DNA from: Stratiolaelaps scimitus
Taxonomy: Eukaryota > Arthropoda > Arachnida > Mesostigmata > Laelapidae
Assembly: GCA_019614645.1 (NCBI GenBank)
Contig: JABWDB010000001.1
Span: 27,521,501-27,585,500 of the forward strand
Length of the DNA: 64,000 nt
Direction of reading: 5' to 3'
Shown: positions 37,472-51,376 of the stretch, one piece after another
Position numbering within the stretch: position 1 is the first letter of the stretch
Layout: each line of letters starts with the position of its first letter
Made by a program: the position numbers and the translations under genes
Notes under the pieces: model-generated
The model's database searches: none
Told to the model about the DNA's origin: nothing
What the model saw: only the letters and a program-made list of their open reading frames with translations

Positions 37472-40400
37472 TAAAACGGCTAAACGCTCACTGTTTTAGG
37501 CGATTGTATTATGGGGTATCTTCGTTCTTGCAATATTACGGCCAGTGCGATGTAGTTACTCTATGTTATAGAGGAGTGCTGGCCCACTAAGTAAGTGTCG
37601 ATACATGTAAGGATTGTTGTTTTCGGCTGGCCTCCAGCCTTTCTCCTAGTGGGTATTTTTCAGTTGCCACACTGGTCCGTATGGCATTGCTACATCAAGT
37701 ATTGGGAGGTAAACACATACTAGCCCGTGGACAAGGCAGAACTTGAATGTTCAATCTGGTTTATATATATATATATATATATAATGAACAATGAGATGAT
37801 ATTTTATATAGTAATCGGATATATATATATATATATATATAAATATTTCACGACACATACAGCACAAACTCTCTATGTTGTTGTCCTTGTCCAACTGTAT
37901 GTGACGTTCTGGGACGTACGTGCTCCTTTACACATGACATCAACAAGGAGCTTATCATCCTTGATGAACAGAGATAATCTTTTCAGAAACCGGGGCCCGC
38001 GCTTAGCACAGTTTGAGTGATTCGTATCTTAACGTTCAACATCAACAAGGAGAACGTAAAACGTGTTTCAATTTACGCACTTTTGGCTGCAGCCAAAATT
38101 GGTGTCCCTTTTTATCCTTTGTCGATCCTTGTAATTTCATTACCTGAACCTGAGCGATACCCCGTCAAAGATTGGCGTCTTTTGACCGCCACTCTCGACG
38201 AGTTCGTGATATTCCATTATAAACCCACCAAATCTACAGCTGCGCTCACACTCTAATCAAATTACGTAATGTAACTATGATAGTAACAGGCGGCAGAGCA
38301 AACGCTAACTCCACCCACCACATGATGGGCCTAAGCAGCCGTTGTCGTGTGAATAGAAACCGTCATCAAGGAACGAGTGCTTGTTACCACAACAAGTAGC
38401 ATCCACAAACAAGAAAAGGAAATAATTAACACCATCAACACCAAACGCAACACCAACAACAACAACAATTCCACCAAAAAAAACAACAGAATGTGGTGGC
38501 GTAATGATCTCTTACATATCTCGCATCCTTTTGCCTGACATTGGATCCACTTGAGGCTTCCACAGTTACCCCCGCCTGCCACGCCTTAGCCAAATCATCA
38601 GACACGATTGTGCATCCAAAGATACACTTGATATAATACTAATTGTTCCATGCTATACTACTAGTGCTACTGCTAGACGAACAACACGCCATTACACACA
38701 CACACACACACATACACGCATGCAGGTACACTTTCTTCAAAAGGATACACTCGTAAGCTGTCTGTCATTGCAAGCATTGTCAGAGTAGCTTCAACGGGGT
38801 GTACCCAGGTACAACTGAGGTCCAGTGGGTGCCAGGATGCGTTGGCGGTTATCACCGTCACCACCGCCTTTACGAAGCCGCCCAACGCTCAAGGGTGAAC
38901 TAGTATCTGGGTGTGAGACAGAGTGGACGCCATTGATAGACACGCGCTCACACACACAGACAGACAAGCATTTACACACACACATCTATTCGCCCAGCCA
39001 GCCAAACACGTGTCGTTCCATGTGAAAAGTGCACCAAGATAAGTGCAGTCGTCAGTGAGTCAGTCACTCAGTCAGTCGGACGGACAAGATCGGCAGAGTG
39101 ATAATCGAGACGTCTCGAGGTGAGGAGACCTGCGTCGCCGCCCAGCCCGCTCTAACATGTTCGCTCATTTTCGCCGCATTCGACCGTTCTCAGCACCAAC
39201 GGTACAGTCGTATGCGACGAGCCTCCTGCCGTGGGAAGGATAGGACTTGCCTGCGAGGGCGGCGATAAACGGTGATAACCTGTGCCCGCCTCGATAGCAA
39301 TAGTCGTAGTGTGGTTGTGGTGGAGAGAAATCGGGTGGAGTCGCAGGAGTGGGTACGGAACACTTTTACGAATCGGCCTGCCCTGCATACGCACTCTCTA
39401 TCACACTGTCGCATGGTTGCAGTCGCAGCTCAGACGTTTGATGTACACATCGACAGCACAGACGAACGCGAGCAGGTTGGCTGGCTGAAAGCCATAAGCA
39501 GGCAGATGAGCGGGGTAGACGGATCGTAGCGGCCAGATCGTCCGGCCCCGTATTTGTTTCAGGTCGATTCTACGGTTAGACTCTGGGGCGCGTGCTGGGC
39601 CGATTCGCCTGTTTGCTGATTTTAGCTGCGTTTCTCAGCGCGTGAAGTGCAGTTGTAGCGGAGGCACGGTGGGGGCCGAGAGGCAAGAGCAACAGAATCA
39701 ACTATTGGCTGACGAGCCGGCTAGAAGCCATCACGATAACAACACCAGCACCAGCAGCACCACGGAGAATAACAACACACAATGTATTAACTTCGACAAC
39801 ACCATCACGACCATATATATATATATATATATCTTAAGAGAACATGGCCGAAATCGCCGTGAGAGAGCGACGACGTACAAAGCATTTTCTATCTATGTAT
39901 GGTGCACGTTGAAAAGGTGTCGATGTGACGAGATGATTCTATGAGTGTCTGCTAACATCAGCATGCTACATAATACATGTATCTCAAGCGGCAGACGTTG
40001 TAGTAGCCGCCAATAACGCTAGAGCTGTCTCAGCTAAATGGCACGAGTGGCAGGAATAGCTGCAACAAGCATTTGCTTTCGGGGCGAGCGGACAGGATTT
40101 GTAGACGCGTTAAGTTGATAAGTTGACTTTAAACAAGTGAGCGACCCACTGATGTACCGAAATGGTTTCGTGCCATGGTGGGCGTGGGCTCTCGAGATAG
40201 CTGATACTAAAAGAGACATACGCCGTGAGCAGCCTGGTCAGGACAGCCACAACGGTTCAGCTGCGATGTCCGGCTGCGGCCGGTCATACAGATTGGCGGA
40301 GTTACGTTTTCCGCTCATTAGCCAACGGGGGTAGGATCAGAAAGATGACACACGGAGAGAGCTGACGGAGAGAGCGAGAGAGAGAAAAGCGAACGTGTCG

Positions 40401-42706
40401 TACAAGAAGTTCCCCACACCGACACAGGGACTGATCGGATGTAGCGAGAGGTTCGACGATGGATGAGGATTCATGGATAAGGAGAAGCCTCAACGTTAGG
40501 CGAAAGTAAAAAAAAAGCTGTAACTGAGCGCGTCCATCTCGTGGCTGGTGTTCTGTGCAATCTGCGATCGGATAGAACGAACATCGAGTATACTGATAGC
40601 AGTAGAAGCGGTTATAGGAGTGACACCACAGGTATATCAGCAACGTTGTTATTGCTCAGTGAGCAGAATCAACTCAAAACGGCAACTCCTGACCCAAGGA
40701 TTATGAAGATTGCCTTTTAGCAATGAACCCGAGCAGCGGCTCAATCAAGCGGTTTACTCGCTTTAAGGTCAACTGGCGTAAGCCGGTGTCTGAGTCGATA
40801 TTACGAGATGAGTTGTTGGCTAACGTAAAAGAGGATTCCCTGTTGGGATCCGGAGCTGATTGACTCTGGTGCGGACGGCCCGATCACTAGGTTAGACCGA
40901 GATTGCGGTGCCGAAGGCAAACTCGTTGACAGCTCACTCCGGGAACTTATCTGAAGCAAACGTGGGAGCCTTGGCAAATTTAGAAGATATTGTTATTGCT
41001 ATCATTAGTAAGTATTGTCATTATTATTATTACTATTGTTATTATTATTTTTATCGATTCGTCCTGAGTATGTTCGGCCAGAAACCATACAGCTACGTTG
41101 ACCTACCACAGTAATTATTACAATTGCGAACGACTGCTGTTAGGGCATGTTGTGATTACAAATCGACTGCCGGGTTAGCATTAAACTGCATTAACCGGCT
41201 CTGAGATGAAGAATTGAAGCCTTCCTGCAAACGTTACACCCGTTTTGAGAGGGTGATCGCCAGTTCTGTGTTCAGAAATTTGGCCGTGGCCATTCTCCCA
41301 CTGCTAGGGCTCCCCGCTGCTTACCGTGTTATACATACGCGAACTGTTACCGAATCTGTCATATCCCGGCCACACACTTGAGACGTTCTCTCTCTCGGCC
41401 GATTTCGATTCCGGCATCAACCATTGAAAACTCTATAAAACAAATAGCGGTCGAGGCATGCTTAGAAACGGATTCGATCTACCATTGTGTTGTTATTCTT
41501 GTTGTGGTCTGCTTGTTCTACTGCTGCCCCCGCGCCCCGTCGATTGCCACTAAATCATCCCATGCCTCTGCCTGTATTCCCTCCCTCCTCCTACATCTGT
41601 TTTCTAATACATGTCGATGTAGCGCAACAATTCCAGCGGGACGAGAACCAACAACGGCGGCCATAACATCAAAAGCTAGCTCGATGGACGACCGAGATCA
41701 AACGGTGGCGATATATCAAAGAAGGGGATGGGGGCTTGTTTTTCTCTAACCGGGGGCAAACCGTGCGAAAACCGCCCATAAAAAAATAAGCACCGTTGGA
41801 TACATAAACGCCGCAGCAAAGCCACCTCGACAACGACGACGACGACCGCGCTGCGGACGTTAACAAGACGAAGAGCCGAACGAACGGAGATATAGAGCAA
41901 GTAGCGTGGATTATTTACACAGGGTGGCTGAGATCGAATAGGGGAGAGTCTCGCCTCTCGTTAGCGCTGTGTGCCTAGCCACAGTCCCACTTGTGTCCTG
42001 GCTGCTTTGTTTTCTACAATTTCCCTCTTCTGTCGTCGGTAAAGGCGGACTCCAGACACCTATAGTCTTCCAAGCAACAACTGACAGTGTCTAGCCGCAG
42101 GGGGACCCGCATCCTGTAAGAACTGCACAAAATCACTACTGGACTGGGCGACACGTGGATGTTCGTAACGCACGGAAAACACAAACGAAGCGACGAATGA
42201 ATGAACAGAAAACGAATCAGACACAGAGAAGAATCGCATCACCTGCTGCTGCTGCTGTTGTTTTTCCTACTTCTGATGATGAATCCTTTCGGGCAGAAAG
42301 GAACAGCAGGCATACGTACTCCACGGCGAAATCGACGATGTGGACACGGGACGAGACTTTGAGAATGACGAAGTGTAGAGGGCGAGGTGTGCACTTTGAA
42401 ACGAGCTAGCAGTATCAAAGCCGCAAACGTAATTCGAAATCGAGTTGATGCACCGGCGTTTACCAAAATAGAAGAGATTTGAAATGAGTCCTTCACGCTC
42501 GCGAAGGTTGAAAATAACATGTTGATTCCTATACATTCATGTTATGTCCTGGCCGAGGAGGAGTCAGGTCGCGTACGCAATTGTAGTACCAGACATAGGT
42601 TTTGAGAATGTTACAATAGAATCAGATATTCAAACTAATTACTAGGAACTGAAGAATGGGTGTAGCACGGCCGAAACCCTAACCACGGATTCTTGACTTG
42701 CCGAGC

Positions 42707-42763
42707 CACTGCTTTGATCGATAGATTAATTTCTTCGGAATTAATCCATCGATCAGAGCAGTG
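42707..42763. repeat. 25-bp inverted repeat with a C(TTCG)G loop
   Basis: Arms 42707-42731 and 42739-42763 are reverse complements except for two positions. As plus-strand RNA one of these is a G-U pair and the other an A-C mismatch. The 7-nt loop TCTTCGG contains the very stable C-UUCG-G tetraloop. It may be a structured RNA or a palindromic repeat; no gene is nearby. Confidence 0.85.
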
Positions 42764-45700
42764 AGTGAAACAAATTCATAACTGGACCCCATCTGATGGC
42801 ATGAGTATCGTTTCTTTAACATCATGAAAAATGACGAGTGCAGCTTCCTCTTAAATAACCTGGCCAGTTGGGCTCATGATGCGCTTCTGCATAAAGGATC
42901 CATAAAGGGACATACATTCACATTTAAGTTTGGCAGGGCAAAGATAAATTTGAAATGAGATAAATTTGAGTATATGGGAGAACACAATAATATATTTATT
43001 ATGTCAGCAAAAAGGGTGTCTAGATAAGTAGTTGATACACGGCTTTAAGAATAGTCTAGGTAGGCGATCGTGTTAGCGGACCAGTCTCGTACGACCCTAA
43101 TCATTTTGGGAGCCGACCTTAGGGGGGTTTACATTTATATTTTGTAGGCAGATATTTGTTTCCTTGACCTTCACCCACGCCTATGTTTCCATTGATATAA
43201 GTTGCTGCATTTATCGTATGTGATCGACCTTTAGAGATTTTCTATAATCGTTATTCAAATTACACAACGTGCCCTTTTCGTAAATTGAGACGAGTAGATT
43301 TTTTCCTCCGTCAAAATGAACTTGACCATGCAAATGAGGACAGCCTTAATTAAGCAGCTCGCGATGAGCACCAAGTGCCCATCCAACTGACTTTAACCTC
43401 TGTCCTGTGAGACGAACACTTGATTCGCCTCGCTTGGCCCTCGTCCATCTGTGAGTTGGCATAAGCGCGCCCAGTTGCTGTGCAAGATTATTAGATCTTA
43501 GCATGTGAAACCCAGACAAAGCCAGCCTCGTAAAAGGGAATTTGTATTCAAATTTAATTCCAAGGTGGTCAAGTGTGATAATGTGACGATTGTTCACGCA
43601 GCAAACCAAACTCCAGTCGAAAAGTTAAATGGGGTGAGTCACGAGCGCGGCATCGTGACATAGACTTTGTTTAATTGTTGTTACTTAGCTTTTGTGACAC
43701 AAACCGAACAGTTGAAATACGCACCGGGTATGGGGCGTCATGGAAAGTCTGTGTTCTTCAGAAAATCAGGGGTTCGCCGGAAATTCAGGGTGAGGTACTC
43801 AAGTAGAGCTAGCGGCCTTTTTTTGAAATGTGTGGTTGATATCTTCCTCAAGGTCCTATGTCTCTTAGCTGGGAGACATGTTTAATTAAAGGGTGCTCAT
43901 ATTTCTGGGTGGACTCGTCTGCGTACTCAAAGGTCACAACCGTATCGATCGAAACATTTAATATGTAATAAGTATAATCATATGTGTAAACAAATAACCC
44001 ATTTTAGATAATGATATGATAAATCTATGAGCAATACTTTACAGAAATACTTTCGGTGTCGTTCAAGAATGCAAGGCATGTATGCTTTAATGAGTCAGGA
44101 AATGTATTCTTTAATTGATGAAGAAGCTTTGTTCCTCAAGGTACGTATCATAAATCTATAGTATTTATTATTGCCAGCTTTCATGACCGCACTAAAGATC
44201 CCCTCGAATTGCAAGATGCACCAGCGAATAAGGTCCATAGAGAGATCATCACTTTTTACTGGGATCAGATGAAGTCCCTCCCTCCCTCTTTGGCAGTGTG
44301 TTGTATGATTTATCACACCTGTCGTATTGTCACCTTACTAATGATACAACAACGTACAAGGAAAGTATGGCAAGGAATATCCATCGCCAAGCTAATATGT
44401 ACGGCCCCACCCATAAGCAAGCTCCCTGAACCTAAGCCAGTCTGACTAGAGACACTAGCACGCATTTAGAAGCGTGGCGCTTTCCGCCGAATTGTACAGA
44501 AATTTACGTATGGGTCGGGAGTCATCGTGGTTGGTGGGGGAGCACTGCCTCGTGGTGAAATCCGTGGCAGGCCGACGTATCTTGTCACAACATGAGTCTT
44601 CGTACGATCAGCTCCTTTTCATACTCTCCATGTATCGCTCCAAGCTTATTATATGGGTAATTGTAATCCTCACAGACAGTGAATCTCGTGGGTATGCCAC
44701 ATCGGCGAACGGCTTCGAAAATTAAGATCAATGCTCGCAGTTACCCACTGCGAACGTCATATACACGACAAGTGCTAAATACAAATCAAATATATTGTAT
44801 ACACGTTTATGAATTGAGACACACATATATAGTGTACTGAAGCAGCGTTTGTTTAAGACTTTATCGATAATAGTAATAATTGCTGTAAGAGAGAAAAGGG
44901 GAGACTGAGATCGCTATAATCGAAAAACGATAATCGGCATCATCCAAAAACGACATCAGCAGTAGACAGTGAGAGAGAGAGAGAGAAGGCACTCGCAAAA
45001 GAGCGGTTATCGAAGCACTACTACTTGTATTACGACCATATTAAGTTTGCCACCCCAATGACAGGCAGGCTGATCAACGTAAGCGCGACAGTTGTCCTGA
45101 GCGAGCGTAACGCCCAAGCGCTAACCATTGGTCCCATTGGGCTATAAATGGTCTCTCAGTGTGTTGTCCTCTGGTGCATCGACACACGGCATGTGTCTAT
45201 GCCTTTATATACGCTATATAAGTACTACCAACACTCATTATCGGGGTTTCTGGCCTCTTGATGCGCGCGACTCCTGGCCTGCTGCTGCTGTTGCCGCCGT
45301 TGTGTGCAACAGATGTGCCGATGACAGCCAGCAGCAATCAGCTTGTTCTGCTATCAACAAGTTAAATGCGGACACACATACACCATGTGCTGATCGGCTG
45401 AACGTCTGCAGAGCTGTACTCGACTCGCACAATGATCTGCCACAGTACCGGGTCATATCGGCGGCCGGGGGGGGGGGGGCAACAGAATGGGTCAATCTAG
45501 CCAACAGAAATGGCAACAACTCCAAAAGAGAAACGTCTCGAGGCAACGTACTAGAGGACAACGACAGCCAATTTGCTACACATTTGGTGGACCCGACCAA
45601 TGGTCAATTTTCGATGGCAAATGGCTTCTTTGGTCTTGGGTGCCAATGGCCCAACGAATTACGGCGGATGTCTCTATGAGCGTAACGCAGTGGCGGTAGT

Positions 45701-45816
45701 AACGACAACTGCTACGATGGGTGTATGTTTGCGTTTGTATGTGCACGAGCGAGCATGACGTTTCCCTGTGATTGAACAGGCGGTGCCAATTGAGCCAATA
45801 GTGGAGTGTTATGAGC

Positions 45817-45848
45817 AGCAGCAGCAGCAGCAGCAGTGGCAGCAGCAG
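45817..45848. repeat. (CAG)n tract
   Basis: About ten CAG units with one TGG interruption; the only reading frames across it are unsupported. Confidence 0.9.
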
Positions 45849-46648
45849 CCACAAAGGCTACATAACTCGTGATGTGAGCCGAAGCCGAGCAGAACTACCG
45901 AATGAAGAAAATCACGTACAACACGTTATTGGTAGGGAAACGACGAGTACGGCTGCTGTTAGCACTGCTACTAAGACTAAAATGTAACTAACGGCGAAAA
46001 AGCTGTGATGACGTTGGTGTGCTCGACCGGTGATAGTCGATGACCGAATTGGATAGAGGACGAGATCAAGAGAGAGAGAAGAGAGAGTTCCTTAGCTGGC
46101 TGGCTGCTGGCTATAGGCGGTGGACCCGACGTTTTCTCAAGACATCTTCTTCGGGGGGCTGTGCTTAATATTGCTGTCACTGGTTGAATGATGCTGATGA
46201 TGGCGGCGATCATGGTTCTATTGATGATGGTCATGATAATGGCGATGAACGTGATGAGACAACGGTGATAGGTGACAAGCGGAACGTCAGCTCTCGTTTA
46301 GAGGAAACGGCTGCCGCCGGTTCAGCGTTGCACTGCGATGTCCGTCGGACCCACGACGACGGCGACAACAACGACAACGAAGTGCCGTCAAGATCAGTGA
46401 TGACGCCGAAAAAGGCCGCTTACACTCCCTCAGAGCGGAGTGTCAGACCGTCATTGCCAGCGATCGGTTATTGACTTGATTATACGAGCAGAGCTTTAGA
46501 GGGACAGGGAATATCGGGAATAGCAAAGGCCACGATACAAGTCGTAACGGTGCAATATGTGCTTGGTAGTAACAACAGAAAATGCACATAGAAGCAAACT
46601 TGTTGCTGCAAGATGAATGTGCTCCATATGAGGCTGCGCTCGGGCAGA

Positions 46649-46682
<34 letters not shown>

Positions 46683-47696
46683 AACTGTATGGTAGCTGGG
46701 AGGTGAGGGAACCATTTCAAGTAAACACAACGCCGGTAGTAATGATTGTGAACGGAGCCCATTAGCAGAAAGAAAGCGTTCAAATGAGGCAATTACACTG
46801 AATTTACATGTTCATAGATACGATTTGAACTAACCGAGCGTTCGAGGGACGATTAACAAGATAGTTCACATATACCTTGTCCAATGAGCGGTATACGTCG
46901 ATGTTGATAATCGTTACGACTGCACATAGCTATTGAACGATTAAACGGCATGCACACCTGTTTTAGTTCGCTTCTCTCCCTTTTGATATCTGGATGCGAA
47001 CGGTAGAATGCTGAATTGAAACATAAACCACGTATATTATTGCATGTAAACACCAACGAATACCACCCGAATATTGTCAAAGGACAGCTCTTTTGGCTCC
47101 ATTGCAGCAATGTATTCTTCATCGCCACCATCTCACGGCCATCTATTTGCCTATTCACCTATCCAGGCCGTTGACGAGCGCCTGATACGAACCCGGACAA
47201 GTTAGCGAATACCGCCTGTCGTCAATGAGCCTGATTTTCCTTGTCATATTATATCGATATTGCTGCCAATCAGGTGACTATGTCATCCGAAGGGGTGGTG
47301 GTGTCTCGTCTCAATGGAAAAATGACTGAGCAGAAACGGTGCAAACACAGTTCCACTTAAGGCAATAGGCACATCATATCAACGTAGACAATTCGTGCTG
47401 ACACAAACTTTCTGCTGTGTGGTATAACCACAAATATTTTGGCCTATATTTCTATGCAGTGCGTCACCTCTGGTCTACACAATGATAACCTTTATTATTT
47501 AAGCTCGATTATTACTATGCGCTACGTATTCTACGGAATTCTACGACGGAGGCATTCGGCATACACAGAGAGCCCCCCTTAACCATTACACCCGTCGGAC
47601 AGAGCTCATACGATCAATAGCAACAAGGTTATCATCTTCTTCAAAGTTGCAACAACATGTGCGGTATATGCTGGATAAATTCTACCCAAATAAAAA

Positions 47697-47838
47697 GAAT
47701 AGTACACGGATAAATTAGACAACCTCGCTTCAGCAGAGTAATTGAATTATACCATTCTTATATCTAGGAATAGTACACGGATAAATTAGACAACCTCGCT
47801 TCAGCAGAGTAATTGAATTATACCATTCTTATATCTAG
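47697..47838. repeat. Exact 71-bp tandem duplication, two copies
   Basis: The unit at 47697-47767 (GAATAGTACACGG ... TATATCTAG) is repeated base for base at 47768-47838. Identity is 100 percent by eye over 71 bases, so the duplication is recent or an assembly artefact. The unit has no coding signal. Confidence 0.95.
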
Positions 47839-48177
47839 CAACGCGTGCACATCATTGCATCTTTCGAGGCTCGATTTTCAACCCGTTGTCCAAACGTGAT
47901 AACAGCTATGAGGTGTAGTCGTATCACCTACTTCAGTTTCGGGGGTAGATGACCCAATCTGAATGGCAACTGACAGGATCATCGTCTCGATTCGAAAAGC
48001 ACTCCTTCATCCCTATTCTCCCCAATGATATTATACAATACCCTACAACCATTCGTGTCGCCCATCAGTATGTCTCCGGTCCCGGTGAGAACGTTTCTAT
48101 ACAGTGCTGAGTTGAATCTAATCGATAATTTGCGTATAGCACATTCAACAATACGTTTGTGTAACAAAACGAAATAC

Positions 48178-48246
48178 GATATATATATATGTATATACAT
48201 ATAGCAGCAGCAGCTTATGTATACATATATATATATATACATATAA
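48178..48246. repeat. Mirrored (TA)n tracts around (GCA)4
   Basis: An (AT)n-GTATATACATA tract and its reverse complement flank GCAGCAGCAGC, so the segment can fold into one hairpin with a CAG-repeat loop. Confidence 0.8.
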
Positions 48247-48782
48247 TATAAATGCGTACACAAGTGTTCGCACTTGACAAACGAGAGAAGAATTCTATCA
48301 AATCGTAGCGATATACATCTACAATGTCTACATCAATAACACATACATGGACATGCAGAAGACATAGCCAGATATTGATACCCCTGTCGAGGTTGAAGCG
48401 ATACTCTATCGCTTTTGCCGTCCGTGTATTGTCGTTAACAAATATTGTTGTTCCCGTTGTGTGTATCTATTTATCTATATGCGTTTATTCGCTCTTTCTT
48501 TACTTTTAGCTGTCGGCCAGAGGCTGTGTTTTGGCAACCGCCATAAAAGGAGGCGTTTATTGGGCCGCCACTGTCGCGGTCTCGCAACAGCGTTTTCTCC
48601 CATCATCGCTAACGGCTCCCGATTCTCGGCTGCTCACTGTCGCGAAGTTTATCGCGGAATCTGCTATTCAGGTTATTATGTGGAAAATTAATTGCTGTTG
48701 TCCCGCTTAGCGGTGTTCGGCTGAAACGAGCTAAGAAGAAAAACCTTTTCCTACTATGAAAAGAACCAAATAAACGCCTAGA

Positions 48783-48804
48783 TGGATAAATTGCTAATTT
48801 ATCC
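48783..48804. repeat. Short perfect hairpin
   Basis: GGATAAATT and AATTTATCC are separated by three bases. Nothing else is recognisable around it. Confidence 0.6.
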
Positions 48805-50381
48805 AATGCGTACCGATGCTGTTCCCTGGCTACGAGCACAACTTACCCTACGGTTATCCACTATATACATATATACATATATATATATACATACGCTGCT
48901 GCGATGATAAACAAGCACAAAACGAGAGGGGTATCATTTTCTGGTATTACATGTAGACATGGGTGCCCTCGTCACCATGCACCTAACGGCTGTTGGTCTC
49001 ATTTGTATTCTCTCGATTGGGACGGCTGGAGCGAACGGAGCAAGCGTCGCCAGTGTCCGCTGAAATGGGCGACGATGGTCAAAGTCTTAATTTTCCCAGA
49101 GAGAGAGCGAGAGAGAGGAGAGAGATAGGAACGAGAATACGAGAAGCCACCCTACGCTGAATTAATAAGTACACAAACACATACGAGAGTTGGTTATCGC
49201 ATGGGAAGCATATTTGTCACTAGGTTTCTGCCATGTAGATGGCTCTACGGAACGTTTGGCGAATGCTTATTCACTTATGAACTTGCAGCATGTATGAGAA
49301 ATGAGTTCGCCGCTTAAGTTGGAGCCGTGAGAACGATGCAGAGCAGCATTTAACCTGTAAATAGCTTAACCTTAGAAAACGAGAATGATAACCTTACATT
49401 TTAGGTATTACGTTGCTCGAGGCTATTCGCGACTGCAAATGCAACAAAGCGATGGTATATGATCATCTCTGGGATTTCGAGCGATCAATTCTGAGTTTAG
49501 AAACGCCCTATTCTGATATGCGAACGTGAAGCTGGACTATTATTTTTCTAAGAATAACAACGTAAATAGAGAAACAATATAATAATAATATAACCTGCAT
49601 ATATACATATATTGCCAGTCAACTTGCCCCTACCGATGTTAAGACAGTTCAATCAGCAGCATGGCTAAAAAGGATAAAGTAAACCACACATTGAAATATG
49701 GATTATCTACGCTCGCGCAATCGCTGTTTGGCCAATCCGCAATGGTCAGGTTCGGGAGATAATATAGATTCGTTTGCGAGGCTTGCCTGCTCCACTGTTT
49801 ACAGTCGTCCCGTCAACCAGAACAGTTGTGGCTGGGTACACCGTGTCAGGCACCGGCCGCGCTCGAACGTATTTCTACACGCAGTCGAAGGTTACATAGA
49901 CAGAAGCCGGCTGCTGTCGATGAGTCGATTCGAGACGAATGTGAGAGGCAAAGATAAATGCATCTCATTGACGTCACTCACTACTCGCTAATTTTCAAAC
50001 GTCTAGGCTGAGTGATGAGCGTGGCCACTTTGAAAGTCAGGGTCCACCTGGGATGACACAACATCGGGCTAACCATAGCTATGTACATATGTCCGTTTCG
50101 ATGCTGACCCTGCGCCATAACCTGCGCGTTGATCGACTGACAGAGAGCTAGTATGTTAAATAGTAGCAAATGCGAACAGTGAAATTGTAAACACATGATT
50201 GCTCTATATTTATTCACTCGTAGCGGTTGTCCGGGGTTGTTCGAGCTCCTCGCTCGATCTCGATTGCTGAGTAGAAATTGGCACGGTAGAAAACAATGAC
50301 GGACGCGATACGAATCTGCTCCTGTATTCGCCAAACGATTGACTGTTTTTTGGGGATCATCAATTGCTGCTGTTCTTGCTG

Positions 50382-50403
50382 TTGTTGTTGTTGTTGTTGT
50401 TGC
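50382..50403. repeat. (GTT)n tract
   Basis: About seven GTT units, near an (ATT)n tract at 50499-50518. Confidence 0.9.
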
Positions 50404-51089
50404 TGTTCCTATTCATTATTTTCAATCTTATTGTATTTTGTGTTTGTTTAGCAGTACATTTTACTAGTCACGCATGAATGGATATGTATCTGATATTATT
50501 ATTATTATTATTATTATAATTATTATATACTTATCGTATCATATCGGTAATATATTCTTTAATCAGTCTTCTTCCTTTTTCTCCGTCGCCCCTCGAGCCG
50601 AGTCCGATTGTAGGGCTGCAACCAATGAGATTTCATTATATTATAGTCTTCATATAGATAAAGCGATCTTCAGCGAGGGCAAATCGTTGTAAATTATATA
50701 CAATAATAAAATCTAAAGCTAATTCCAAATCTAGGCTTGCCTACCTTGGCATATGAGCATTCGGCACTCACTGTTTGCAAACAGAATCTGGTGATATCGA
50801 CGCTCGAATGGGATGGGGTTCTGCTGTATATGTAATAGTTTAGAAAATACTCAATCAAAACACTGGAGGCCTGACAATCGGATGTAACCTGTGCAGGTGA
50901 CTGACAAGCGCTCCCATGCCCAGCTGAAGCATAGGTTACCCCCCTTAGGTTGGGTAACGTTTTCCAAAGGTGCATAATGCTCACTGGTTGGTGCCGTGCC
51001 GACTCGTGTCGTGTGCACATTTGTTTATTATTTCATTTTATTTTTATTGAGGTTTTCACTTCTGCCGAACTACCCCCGTCCGTATTTAC

Positions 51090-51376
51090 CTTCACGTGTA
51101 TTGTGATAGAGGTTGATAGCGGCTGGTGTGTGACAGTGTTCGAGGCATCACAGCGAAATATGGCTCCGTCATCGCGGTCTGCCAGTACCACACTGTGAGT
51201 GGCTGTCGCCTCATGCGTCCCCTGTCGATAACGTGACCGTACGGATATGTCGTTGCGGAACCAGTCGAGTCGGGCGGGCGGGTTGCCCCCTCGAGATAGA
51301 CAAGCCAGTGTCAAAGTGTCACCAGATTGCAGCTGCGTCTCGGGCTGTCCATGGATCTCGGGCTCGCCAGGCGGAT
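51090..51376 (-). CDS. hbs/sns-like: Nephrin-family exon: Ig domain 3
   Basis: This 287-bp exon carries one complete Ig domain. It starts after a TCGTTTAG acceptor with PPGEPEIHG and has the B strand S-G-D-T-L-T-L-A-C (cysteine at residue 155). The family hallmark SRGGNPPARLDWF follows (tryptophan 168), then a C'-E region, and D-R-D-D-G-A-I-F-R-C-D-A-S-N with the second cysteine at residue 205. It closes with STSITIHVK. SRGGNPPA is nearly invariant in nephrin, Sns and Hibris Ig3-type domains. I place the donor at AAG|GTAAAT (GT at 51089-51088), which leaves phase 0; translation beyond it stays open for a few codons but loses Ig character. A weaker donor, GTGAAG, lies five bases earlier. The next domain, Ig4, should follow at lower coordinates; I did not find it. 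Confidence 0.93.

Larger units (their letters stand above)
37475..47690. other. No gene recognised
   Basis: It has (TA)n at 37762-37783, 37819-37841 and 39813-39832, a G13 run at 45467-45479, (CAG)n at about 45817-45848, (GA)n at about 46648-46680, and the 42.7-kb hairpin. The longest ORF of the window (183 codons, 45128-45679, plus) spans the G13 run and has no known motif. Confidence 0.6.
47840..51080. other. No gene recognised; start of the intron after the Ig3 exon
   Basis: On the minus strand this is DNA downstream of the Ig3 donor. It holds mirrored (TA)n tracts at 48178-48246, (TA)n near 48864-48891, (TTG)n at about 50382-50403 and (ATT)n at about 50499-50518. I looked here for Ig4 and found no convincing exon. 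Confidence 0.5.

Noticed and set aside
38500..38590. Minus segment AWQAGVTVEASSGSNV considered as an Ig exon
   Set aside because: Open only briefly, no cysteine/tryptophan pattern, and acceptor and donor are weak.
45128..45679. Longest ORF of the window (183 codons, plus)
   Set aside because: About one ORF of this size is expected by chance in 64 kb. It crosses a G13 run, has no known motif, and its codon pattern is not consistent.
50694..51020. Minus ORF just after the Ig3 exon, considered as Ig4
   Set aside because: Lacks the SNPPA-x-I-x-W signature and starts within the intron without a convincing acceptor and frame.
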